Below are positions 57,172-64,000 of a DNA stretch of 64,000 bases, in pieces (positions within the stretch are counted from its first letter, which is position 1; the number at the start of each line of letters is the position of its first letter). The position numbers and the translations under genes are program-made. Source of the stretch: Apilactobacillus zhangqiuensis (GTDB lineage Bacteria; Bacillota; Bacilli; Lactobacillales; Lactobacillaceae); the NCBI RefSeq assembly GCF_019656215.1, contig NZ_BPLK01000001.1, forward strand, positions 62,001 through 126,000. Direction: 5' to 3'. The notes beneath the pieces were generated by a model. That model had not been told where the DNA came from. It did no database searches and saw nothing but the letters and a program-made list of their open reading frames with translations.

Positions 57172-58521
57172 GTGCGTTCACTAAGTAATCGTCATGTTCA
57201 AATGATTGCGATTGGTGGAACCATCGGAACAGGGCTATTTTTAGGTTCAGGTAGTACCATTTCAAAGACCGGTCCTTCCGTACTATTGGTATATCTAGTG
57301 ATTGGTTGTCTATTCTTCTTGATGATGAGAGGAATCGGAGAAATGTTTTACTCTGATCCAAACCAACATACATTCGTTGCATTTATTACTAAATATCTAG
57401 GTCACACCGCCGGATACTTCACCGGATGGAGTTACTGGATTGGTTTGCTATTTGCCAGCATGGCCGAATTATCAGCAATCGCTACATATGTGAACTTTTG
57501 GTTCCCACACATTCCGGCATGGTTAATCGAAGTCGTCTTCTTAGCCGTCTTAGCGACATTGAATATCATTGCCGTTAAGGTCTTCGGTGAAGCCGAATTC
57601 TGGTTTGCCATGATTAAGGTGATTGCCATTGTTGCGTTGATTGTGACCGGGATTTTCATGGCGTTCTTCCACGCCACAACTCCAGTTGGTCACGCATCAT
57701 TTGGTAACATTTTTGACCACTTTACTATGTTCCCGCACGGATTCTTTAACTTCTTCGCCGCATTCCCAATGGTATTCTTTGCTTTCCAAGGAATTGAATT
57801 CGTCAGCATCACGCTTGGTGAATCCAAGGATCCAAAGACCGTTGTAAAGAAGGCCGTTAATGAAACTCTATGGAGAATTTTGATTTTTTACATTGGAGCA
57901 CTATCAGTAATTATGGTGGTAATTCCATGGACAAAACTATCTCCAACTAACAGTCCATTCGTGCAGGTATTTTCAATTGCAGGGTTACCTGCAGCCGCTG
58001 CTGTTATTAACTTTGTGGTATTAACATCAGCTGCTTCTTCATTGAACAGTATTATCTTCTCAGCTGGTCGTCATTTGTACCAACTAGCTAAGGATACTCA
58101 TACCGATGGATTTATTCATAAAAACCTAACTCACGTTTCAAAAAACGGAATTCCAATCGCAAGTATTGGTTTGACCGCAGCTTTAATCTTGATTAACCCA
58201 ATCCTAACGGTTACTCATAGCGTTTCATTCATGTTCACTTTAGTTGCCGGTGCAACCAGTGACATGTGTATTATTGTTTACCTATTTACCATGTTTGCGC
58301 ATCGTAAATACAGAAAGTCAGCCGACTTCTTGAATCATGGATTCAAGATGCCAGCTTACCAATTTACCAGTCCACTAACCATTGCATTTTTCCTCTTCAT
58401 TTTCGTTAGTTTGTTCTTCATTCCAGGGGATGAAGTCGGCGCAATTAGTGCAGTAATTTGGACAGTTGCATTCTATGCAGGTATCGGTATAAAGCGTCTT
58501 ATTTCCCGTTCTAAAGCATAA
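57172..58521 (+). CDS. Amino-acid permease, copy 1, with frameshifted first codons
   Basis: The 449-residue open frame is an APC-family (AAT group) permease with twelve helices: SNRHVQMIAIGGTIGTGLFL in helix 1 and FFAFQGIEFVSITLGESKDP in the centre. Start GTG 57172 has no binding site. An ATG at 57137 behind TGGAGG starts MHDKNKK but hits a stop after 15 codons; adding one A in the A4 run at 57155-57158 would give ...KKNADGTVRSLS, matching the paralogue's KNADGTLRSLS. The gene therefore probably carries a one-base deletion. Substrate may be D-Ala/Ser/Gly-like or basic amino acids. Confidence 0.75.
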   Translation: MRSLSNRHVQMIAIGGTIGTGLFLGSGSTISKTGPSVLLVYLVIGCLFFLMMRGIGEMFYSDPNQHTFVAFITKYLGHTAGYFTGWSYWIGLLFASMAELSAIATYVNFWFPHIPAWLIEVVFLAVLATLNIIAVKVFGEAEFWFAMIKVIAIVALIVTGIFMAFFHATTPVGHASFGNIFDHFTMFPHGFFNFFAAFPMVFFAFQGIEFVSITLGESKDPKTVVKKAVNETLWRILIFYIGALSVIMVVIPWTKLSPTNSPFVQVFSIAGLPAAAAVINFVVLTSAASSLNSIIFSAGRHLYQLAKDTHTDGFIHKNLTHVSKNGIPIASIGLTAALILINPILTVTHSVSFMFTLVAGATSDMCIIVYLFTMFAHRKYRKSADFLNHGFKMPAYQFTSPLTIAFFLFIFVSLFFIPGDEVGAISAVIWTVAFYAGIGIKRLISRSKA

Positions 58522-58675
58522 TTGAGCGCTTTTGTAAGATATTACAACCGCATTGTGACATTTACCAAAACTCCTTTAAAGCTATTGTCATCTAGAAAAA
58601 TGATGATAATATTTTCAACAATCAAAGTTAAGTTGATTAGCGAATAAATCAATAAGCTTAAAAGGGGGAATCTTT

Positions 58676-60061
58676 ATGCAAGAAAAGATAACGAAAAATG
58701 CGGATGGTACACTTCGCTCACTAAGCAACCGTCACGTTCAGATGATTGCGATTGGTGGAACCATCGGAACCGGATTATTCTTAGGTTCCGGAAGTACCAT
58801 TTCAAAGACTGGACCGTCAGTAATGCTAGTGTACCTAGTATTAGGATGTTTCTTCTTTCTAATGATGAGAGCCATCGGTGAAATGTTTTACGCCGATCCA
58901 TCTCAACACACTTTCGTATCATTTATCTCTAAATACCTCGGACCAACTGCTGGATACTTCACCGGTTGGAGTTACTGGTTAGGACTTTTGTTTGCCAGCA
59001 TGGCTGAACTAACCGCCATTGCTACATACTTTGCCTTCTGGTTCCCAAACATTCCATCGTGGATTGTCGAAGTTGCCTTCTTGGTTGTACTAGCAGCAAT
59101 TAACTTAATTGCCGCCAAACTATTTGGTGAAGCTGAATTCTGGTTTGCAATGATCAAGATTGTGGCAATCGTCGCATTGATTGTAACTGGAATTATCATG
59201 GTATTTTCACACGCATCAACACCTTTGGGACACGCATCAATTAGCAATATTACTAATCATTTTACTTTATTCCCACATGGTTCATTTAACTTCATCTCTG
59301 CTTTCCCAATGGTATTCTTCGCATTCCAAGGTATTGAATTCGTAAGTATTACCCTAGGTGAATCAAAGAACCCACACAAAGTTGTTAAGAAGGCTGTTAA
59401 CGAAACTCTATGGAGAATCATGATTTTCTACATTGGGGCACTAGCCGTTATCATGGCAGTTATTCCATGGACATCAATTACTCCAGATAAGAGTCCATTC
59501 GTTCAAGTATTTACACTTGCTGGACTACCTGCAGCCGCTGCTATTATTAACTTCGTTGTATTAACATCAGCTGCATCTTCTCTAAACAGTATTATCTTCT
59601 CTGCCGGACGTCACTTCTACCAACTAGCTACTGAAGGACGTAAGGAAGGATTCATGAACAGACACTTCGGTAAGGTTTCTAAAAACGGAATCCCTAGTGC
59701 CGCAATTCTAATCTCGGCTGCTCTAATCTTCATTACTCCAATCATGAGTGTAAGTAACAGCATTAGTTCTGTATTTACAATCGTGGCTGGATCATCAAGT
59801 GACATGTACATCATTGTTTACCTACTAACAATGGTTGCTCACAGAAAGTACCGCGCATCAAACGACTTCCTAAGCGATGGTTTCAAGATGCCTGGATACA
59901 CAATTACCAGTCCTTTAACAATCCTATTCTTCTTCGTCATTTTCGCGAGTCTATTCTTTATCCCAGGTGACGTGGTTGGAGCAATTGGTGCAATTATTTG
60001 GTCAATCGTTTTCTGCGGAGCTCTATATCTAAAGGAAAGAAACTCAAAAGCATATGCCTAA
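58676..60061 (+). CDS. Amino-acid permease, copy 2
   Basis: The 461-residue paralogue of the preceding gene has an intact N-terminus (MQEKITKNADGTLRSLSNRH) and twelve helices. Both proteins share the helix-1 substrate motif GGTIGTGLFLGSG and the TSAASSLNSIIFSAGRH block typical of the AAT subgroup (CycA/LysP/GabP relatives). The exact amino acid cannot be told. Start ATG 58676 follows AAAGGGGG. Confidence 0.9.
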   Translation: MQEKITKNADGTLRSLSNRHVQMIAIGGTIGTGLFLGSGSTISKTGPSVMLVYLVLGCFFFLMMRAIGEMFYADPSQHTFVSFISKYLGPTAGYFTGWSYWLGLLFASMAELTAIATYFAFWFPNIPSWIVEVAFLVVLAAINLIAAKLFGEAEFWFAMIKIVAIVALIVTGIIMVFSHASTPLGHASISNITNHFTLFPHGSFNFISAFPMVFFAFQGIEFVSITLGESKNPHKVVKKAVNETLWRIMIFYIGALAVIMAVIPWTSITPDKSPFVQVFTLAGLPAAAAIINFVVLTSAASSLNSIIFSAGRHFYQLATEGRKEGFMNRHFGKVSKNGIPSAAILISAALIFITPIMSVSNSISSVFTIVAGSSSDMYIIVYLLTMVAHRKYRASNDFLSDGFKMPGYTITSPLTILFFFVIFASLFFIPGDVVGAIGAIIWSIVFCGALYLKERNSKAYA

Positions 60062-60068
60062 AAAAAGG

Positions 60069-60098
60069 GAGCTAGCTAAATATAGCTAGCTCTTTTTT
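60069..60098 (+). terminator. Terminator after the permease pair
   Basis: GAGCTAGCTA/TAGCTAGCTC stem with AATA loop, then TTTTTT. Confidence 0.92.
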
Positions 60099-60160
60099 GA
60101 TGTTTAATTTATAATCATTGATATCAAATAATCAACATAATCAATGGGGGAGTGCTTATT

Positions 60161-60265
60161 ATGAGAGAAATTTATAAATACAGATATTGGTTTTTATTTA
60201 CCGCTATTGTAATTATTGGCTTTTTAGCAGGTATTGCAGTCGGATTAAATGCCGTCAATGGATAA
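60161..60265 (+). CDS. 34-residue single-helix membrane peptide
   Basis: A short gene with a good binding site (TGGGGGAG, eight bases before ATG 60161). The product MREIYKYRYWFLFTAIVIIG continues with a hydrophobic helix and ends LNAVNG: a basic/aromatic N-terminus and one membrane span. A terminator follows immediately, which supports a real transcription unit. Function unknown; possibilities are a small membrane regulator or a type-I-toxin-like peptide. Confidence 0.55.
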   Translation: MREIYKYRYWFLFTAIVIIGFLAGIAVGLNAVNG

Positions 60266-60270
60266 AATAA

Positions 60271-60295
60271 AAAAGAGCCAAATGGCTCTTTTTTT
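60271..60295. terminator. Bidirectional terminator, part of the inverted repeat
   Basis: AAAAGAGCC/GGCTCTTTT stem with AAAT loop. The same terminator recurs in the plus-strand copy at 63145-63170. Confidence 0.88.
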
Positions 60296-60398
60296 AATAG
60301 TTAATCATATTAGCTTCTCCAATTGATAATTTAGGAACTTTTACTCTAACACTTGTTTTTTTATTAAATTCCTTTTGATCAATTGTGATTGAATTTGG
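60294..60398 (-). pseudogene. 3' end of a surface-protein gene, left copy of an inverted pair
   Basis: In one minus-strand frame the sequence reads IDQKEFNKKTSVRVKVPKLS then IGEANMINY and stop. The same sequence, with small changes, occurs on the plus strand at 63047-63150. Here it is joined upstream to the recombinase fragment ending at 60341 in another frame. Confidence 0.7.
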
Positions 60399-60448
60399 TT
60401 ATCTAGCGATTGTCCTAAAGTACTAACTCTTGCATATCCATATCTCAT
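60341..60448 (-). pseudogene. Serine recombinase/resolvase, N-terminal fragment
   Basis: From ATG 60448 (binding site GGAAGGG) the frame reads MRYGYARVSTLGQSLDNQIQ and then leaves the family consensus, stopping at 60341. The YARVS motif with its catalytic Ser and the following LGQSLDNQ are diagnostic of resolvase/invertase N-termini. Homology breaks at CCAAATTCAATCACAATTG, exactly where the inverted repeat begins, so this is a rearrangement junction, not a functional enzyme. Confidence 0.8.
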
Positions 60449-60492
60449 TTGAACGTCCCTTCCTCTTAAAATTGATTTTATAATTATTATTT

Positions 60493-60546
60493 ATTATTGA
60501 AAAAGGTTGAAGGTAATATAATCTACCTTCAACCTTTTTCAATAAT
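60493..60546 (-). terminator. Long terminator after cassette 1
   Basis: A near-perfect ~23-bp stem beginning ATTATTGAAAAAGGTTGAAG with an AT-rich loop, ending three bases before the membrane protein stop. Confidence 0.85.
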
Positions 60547-60548
60547 AT

Positions 60549-60821
60549 TTATAACCATTTAAATAGGATTATGAATAAACAGCATAATATAAAAAATATA
60601 CAGTAACTAATTACTTGGATATCCGCATTTATAAACCAACTATATACCTTTAGAATGGTAATTACTAAAAGTATTATAAAAACAATGTTAGTTCCTGCAA
60701 TAATTAGATTATTCATATCAATAATCGAGAAGTATGGTTTTAGTACATACACAAATAAGGATGATATGATTAATGCATAGATAATGTTAAAAACAATGGC
60801 TATATTTAATGATTTAATCAA
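60549..60821 (-). CDS. Small membrane protein, immunity-like, cassette 1
   Basis: A 90-residue protein with about three hydrophobic helices (MIKSLNIAIVFNIIYALIIS onward) and almost no soluble part. The start is TTG 60821, which overlaps the TGA stop of the secreted protein gene, so translation is coupled. Small multi-helix proteins encoded directly after a secreted bacteriocin-like protein are often immunity proteins; this is inference from arrangement only. Confidence 0.55.
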   Translation of the reverse strand: MIKSLNIAIVFNIIYALIISSLFVYVLKPYFSIIDMNNLIIAGTNIVFIILLVITILKVYSWFINADIQVISYCIFFILCCLFIILFKWL

Positions 60822-61390
60822 AGGGCAATGTCCACCACCGCTCTTGCAATAATTCCTGCGATAAATTTAGGAATATGAACTCCTTTATATAGGATACTTG
60901 TCAAAATGTCCTCAATTTTACCATTAATGCCAGTAGCTATATCAAGAGCCGTCATCAAAGATTTAAATTGAAGAAATTTAAATAAAGCTTTTTTAGTTGT
61001 TTCCTTCGTTGGAATGTGCTTAACAACTCTTTCAATTGCTGCATCCCACACTTTTTTTCCAATACGTTTCATAGCAAGTATCATAGCTTTTACACCGACT
61101 TTTACTGCAGCAGAGTCGAACCAACGAAGCTCTAAGCTTTCTGGATACTTGCCTTCAGCAGCTAAACTATTAGTAAGATCATTATAAAAATTTTGACCAT
61201 TATTATCTGTAAAATAGTTTACAGTAGCTTGATTTATTGAATCATTATAAACAACCTTAGAAATGTTTTCTTGTTGTTCGTTAGCGTTAGCATTAGCACG
61301 AACATTAGCAGCTGGAATAACAGTGGCGGTACTTACAACTAATGTTAATAAAAAAATAATTGCTAGCTTAAATACATTATTTTTTTGCAA
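60818..61390 (-). CDS. Secreted toxin/bacteriocin-like protein, cassette 1
   Basis: The 190-residue protein has a Sec signal peptide (1-33, cleavage near NVRANA) and a mature part with a hydrophilic N-half (NISKVVYNDSINQATVNYF) and a basic, amphipathic C-half (VKVGVKAMILAMKRIGKKVW; GVHIPKFIAGIIARAVVDIA). There is no wall anchor or known enzymatic motif. Start TTG 61390 follows AGGAG. Size, export signal and coupled membrane protein recall streptococcin A-M57-type bacteriocins, but I cannot verify homology. Confidence 0.5.
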   Translation of the reverse strand: MQKNNVFKLAIIFLLTLVVSTATVIPAANVRANANANEQQENISKVVYNDSINQATVNYFTDNNGQNFYNDLTNSLAAEGKYPESLELRWFDSAAVKVGVKAMILAMKRIGKKVWDAAIERVVKHIPTKETTKKALFKFLQFKSLMTALDIATGINGKIEDILTSILYKGVHIPKFIAGIIARAVVDIAL

Positions 61391-61743
61391 CTCTAATCAC
61401 TCCTATAATTATATTTTTCATAATTATTTTATTATAAAAAATACTGATATTGGTTTAAAAAAAGTTTAATTTTAACCTATTTATTGCATAATTTAATTGC
61501 ATTAAAGAAATACTCATATAAAAGAGATTACATAATATGCAAATAACTATTAAGTATTTTGCAGTTTAATAAATGATCTATCCAAACTTTGAATAGATCA
61601 CATCTTTCTATGGATATATCCCACTTCTATAAAACAAATAGATACCTAATCATAAGATATATAAAAAGCATGATGTCTATTATATTTTGTATAGTTAATA
61701 AATATCATGCTTAAAAGAATATATTTAATTTTTACTAATTAAA
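61391..61743. other. 353-base AT-rich spacer between the two cassettes
   Basis: No gene is visible. It holds a terminator-like hairpin for the right cassette (AAGCATGAT at 61667 with ATCATGCTT at 61704-61712, then U-rich on the minus strand) and a small palindrome TGATCTAT/ATAGATCA (61574-61600). The promoter of cassette 1 must lie here, but I cannot place it with confidence. Confidence 0.5.
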
Positions 61744-61950
61744 TTACTTTTTTTTCTGCTTATCATTCATTTTTAAACGTATTATATGAGTTATAGTTGA
61801 TATTATAATTACTACCGCAATAGTAGCTATAATGTTCTGACTTGAAGAAAAATTAAATTTACCTGATAAATATCCAGCAGAAGCAGCAATTAAGAATGTA
61901 AGCACAAGGTCTGCTACGATAAATATTTTTTTTCTATTGCCATCCAGCAT
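61744..61950 (-). CDS. Small membrane protein, immunity-like, cassette 2
   Basis: A 68-residue protein with two hydrophobic helices (about 9-29 and 38-57) and a basic C-terminus (KMNDKQKKK). Start ATG 61950 follows TGGAG, lying inside the end of the secreted protein gene (17-base overlap). By analogy with cassette 1 it may protect the producer; unproven. Confidence 0.55.
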   Translation of the reverse strand: MLDGNRKKIFIVADLVLTFLIAASAGYLSGKFNFSSSQNIIATIAVVIIISTITHIIRLKMNDKQKKK

Positions 61951-62665
61951 TATTAATCTCCATTTCTATAGTGTTAAGATCTACATATGTACCACCTTTA
62001 ATAGCTGTAACTGATACATAACCTAAATATGCAGCTAATCCTGTAATAACTAGGTCTGCTAGAACAGATGCTAATCCATCTGTTAAAACTGTTGCAAGCA
62101 TGTCAGTTATTCTTGCTGTAATTGCAATTCCACCTGTTATTACACCTTGTGTTGTAGTCTTATTCATGTAAAGTCTTACATAATTCCAACCCATTGTTAC
62201 TTTATTAGAACCATAACGATATAACATATGACCAAATTTTCTATTATTGTTATTCGTATTTGTGTTTGGAATATAATTAGTTATAGACTTACTTGCATGA
62301 TTAACTGTAGTAAAAACTTTTTTATTATTCAATGATAATTTTATAGATTCATTAGCATTGTTGATTTGGGATTGGATTGTATCCAGTTCTTGTTTTGAAA
62401 AATCTTTAGATGCTTCATCACTTAAGACGTATTGATTACCATCCATTGATATGTATTTATCAGCCTTTTTAAATAATTTTGAAATATTATTTCATTGTTT
62501 TGATGTTGAATCTTTAGAAATAGAATTATTTTGTTCAACATGAGTAGATTTTACTGAATCAGCCAAAACTTTAGCGTTTGACATTCCTGGGACAGTAACT
62601 CCTGCTAAAGTGATGGTTGAGAAAAGAATAATTCCAGTTCTTTTTAAAGATTTGTTTAAATTCAA
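61934..62665 (-). pseudogene. Secreted toxin/bacteriocin-like protein, cassette 2, interrupted by TGA
   Basis: From TTG 62665 (AGGAGG eight bases upstream) the frame encodes a signal peptide (NLNKSLKRTGIILFSTITLA...MSNA) and continues in the same frame to 61934, 243 codons, except for one TGA at 62492-62494 (codon 58, in STSKQ-TGA-NNISKLF). The C-half is Gly/Ala/Thr-rich and hydrophobic (GVITGGIAITARITDMLATV, ADLVITGLAAYLGYVSVTA), as in pore-forming peptides. A single W-to-stop change is the likely cause; translation could restart at ATG 62446. Confidence 0.6.
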
Positions 62666-62703
62666 AATGAAATCCTCCTAAAAATTAATTATGTAACTAA
62701 TAC

Positions 62704-62740
62704 AAAATATCATCATTTTTAACTTATTGTCAAATAAGTT
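62704..62740 (-). promoter_or_regulatory. Promoter with overlapping dyad, cassette 2
   Basis: On the minus strand TTGACA (62728-62733), 18-base spacer, TATTTT (62704-62709). The -35 lies in a perfect dyad AACTTATT-GTCA-AATAAGTT (62721-62740), a plausible operator. Confidence 0.55.
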
Positions 62741-62868
62741 TTTTAAATAACCTAATTATAGAATTATTTGTTGATTAAATTAAAATATTTTATTTTTGAA
62801 TTTTTATACAAATAAAGACGCATCCTAATTATTAAGTTATCTACGCTTTTTGTGTTCTCCACAATTAG

Positions 62869-63148
62869 ATTACTGAAAAGCCTGTCGTTTATAAAAATAC
62901 ACGAAACGAAAAGGGCGTAAAAATTTATCTTAGCAATGTAGCTCCATCTACCATCAGAGTTTTTAACAGAGGAAAGGTAATTAAAGAATTCGTGGCAGAT
63001 TCTAGTGCAAATATAGTTTTTATTAACCAAAAGAAATTAAGAAAATCCAATTCAATCACAATTGATCAAAAGGAATTTCATAAAAAAGTGTTAGAGTAAA
63101 AGTTCCTAAGTTATCAATTGGAGAAAACAATGTGATTAACTATTAAAA
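62869..63148 (+). pseudogene. Surface-protein gene fragment, right copy of the inverted pair
   Basis: The plus-strand frame opens after a stop at 62866 without a start codon and reads TEKPVVYKNTRNEKGVKIYL, SNVAPSTIRVFNRGKVIKEF and so on to KSNSITIDQKEFHKKVLE, stopping at 63099. Relative to the left copy a few bases are missing near 63085, which creates that stop; beyond it the old frame resumes as RVKVPKLSIGE. It looks like the Ig-like C-terminal part of a secreted protein. The minus-strand ORF at 62764-63030 is a shadow. Confidence 0.6.
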
Positions 63149-63172
63149 AAGAGCCGATTGGCTCTTTTTTTA
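63047..63172 (+). repeat. Right arm of a ~125-bp imperfect inverted repeat
   Basis: From CCAATTCAATCACAATTG through the terminator at 63145-63170 this matches the complement of 60268-60398 with a few changes and small gaps. The arms bracket the two-cassette island. Confidence 0.75.
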
Positions 63173-63180
63173 TTGCATAT

Positions 63181-63309
63181 ATCGAATTTTATATCTTTAC
63201 AGTTGTCAGAAATGCAGGGATTGAGGATAAGAAAAAATTAATTATTTCCAATGAAGCAGAGAATTTCATTCGTGAAATTACTGAAAATCAAGATGATAGT
63301 GAATTTTAA
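63181..63309 (+). pseudogene. C-terminal gene fragment, unknown
   Basis: An open frame without start reads IEFYIFTVVRNAGIEDKKKL and ends ENQDDSEF at a TAA (63307-63309), followed by an imperfect terminator (63308-63342). The part before it runs into the preceding terminator, so it is likely a truncated remnant. Family not recognised. Confidence 0.3.
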
Positions 63310-63455
63310 AAAAGACCAGGAATATGTCCTGACCTTTTTTATTTAATTTTTTTTTGAAAATAGAAATTATACAGAAAAATGTTTCTAATAGAGAGATTAA
63401 ATTCGTTTGTGTTTTCTCCTATAAATTCTGTGAATTTCGGAATATTAATTAAGAA

Positions 63456-64000
63456 CTATATGTCTTTGTTTAAATATTGTTCATATAGTTTATTTTCTTT
63501 ACTTAACAAGTCAAAAGCAGTTATAGTATCTAATTTTATTAAATTATTTTTTTCTTGTATTTCACTTTCAAAAGTTTGTTGATACCTTTCTTCATCTAAA
63601 ACGATGTGATTCTTGTCATATGCGATTATGTTTCCTTTATGGAAGTTTTCATCAACACTTGTACAAAGTGATATAACTTTTCTGTTACTCAAGAAAGTTT
63701 GGATAATATCATCCAGTTTTTTATTACGTATACTGCTCATTTCTTTTTTCAACTCAAAAGGATCGTATATATCATTCTTTTTATTGCTGTTGACGTAATG
63801 AGTAAAAACATTTGTATAGTTGGTATTTAAAGATATTTTAGAAATATCGTTTTATTAGTAATAATGTATATGAATCTAAGAGTCCAGAATCATCTAGTGT
63901 TTCAACCAATAGATAATTACCTTTTTCTGACACAATAATTCCCAAAATAAAATCTTCAAACTCAAAGTTATCCCTGGATTTTGAGTATATCTCTAAAACA
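63456..64000 (-). pseudogene. Frameshifted gene running off the right edge, unknown function
   Basis: The minus-strand frame 63456-63855 has no good start: upstream codons (KISLNTNYTNVFTHYVNSNK) are open until a stop at 63856. A different frame from 64000 reads RDNFEFEDFILGIIVSEKGN and then DSYTLLLIKRYF to a stop. Adding one A in the run at 63850-63853 would join them as LLLIKNDISKIS. A single gene with a one-base deletion is the simplest reading. A TTG at 63752 would give 98 residues. No family recognised. Confidence 0.5.

Noticed and set aside
62764-63030. Minus-strand 88-codon ORF in the island
   Set aside because: It lies opposite the protein-like plus-strand remnant that matches the left repeat arm, so it is a shadow.

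Overview
The window is the replication-origin region of an AT-rich Gram-positive chromosome, almost certainly a member of the Lactobacillaceae. Supporting this are the order rpmH-dnaA-dnaN-yaaA-recF-gyrB-gyrA-rpsF/ssb/rpsR, T-box and PyrR-type leaders, tandem aminopeptidase C genes, a close relative of the lactobacillar isoleucine 2-epimerase, a ROK fructokinase, and strong GGAGG ribosome binding sites with frequent TTG/GTG starts. A heterofermentative, fructophilic or insect/flower-associated lineage (Apilactobacillus/Fructilactobacillus-like) is my inference, not proven. No rRNA, tRNA, CRISPR array or intact IS was seen.

Layout. Positions 1-14,225 run leftward (minus strand): the 5' end of gdpP, rpsR-ssb-rpsF, a secreted protein, an MFS exporter, gyrA, gyrB, recF, yaaA, an inserted pepQ, dnaN and dnaA. 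DnaA-box clusters lie on both sides of dnaA; the dnaA-dnaN gap carries boxes, a GC patch, DnaA-trios and an AT-rich stretch in the expected order. From 14,713 the main genes run rightward (rpmH, rnpA, yidC, jag, mnmE, mnmG), so replication forks leave from here and most genes are on leading strands. Five parS-like sites are spread from 6.8 to 57 kb, one overlapping the argG start and one inside pepC. No parA/parB/noc genes are in the window.

Positions 20-47 kb are mostly metabolic: two tandem signal peptidases, isoleucine 2-epimerase, two pepC, then an operon argG-argH-amino-acid ABC transporter. That operon is preceded by three tandem T-boxes that all show an Arg (CGT) specifier; the third seems to act by hiding the ribosome binding site rather than by termination. 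Homoserine dehydrogenase, cardiolipin synthase, a PyrR-attenuated pyrF-pyrE pair, transporters, three paralogous small membrane proteins, a cell-wall amidase, a metal ABC transporter and a GH25 lysozyme with a very basic tail follow. Positions 48-60 kb hold a dehydrogenase/VOC pair, fructokinase, a two-gene fluoride channel, a catalytically altered RNase HI homologue, a purine permease, oxidoreductases and two tandem amino-acid permeases.

Positions 60.2-64 kb are different: an AT-rich accessory island with two cassettes, each a secreted toxin-like protein followed by an overlapping small membrane (immunity-like) protein. It is bracketed by inverted decayed copies of one gene end, one of them joined to the first ~20 codons of a serine recombinase. 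Several genes in the window carry single-base frameshifts or nonsense codons (20.5 kb, 57.1 kb, 62.5 kb, 63.85 kb).
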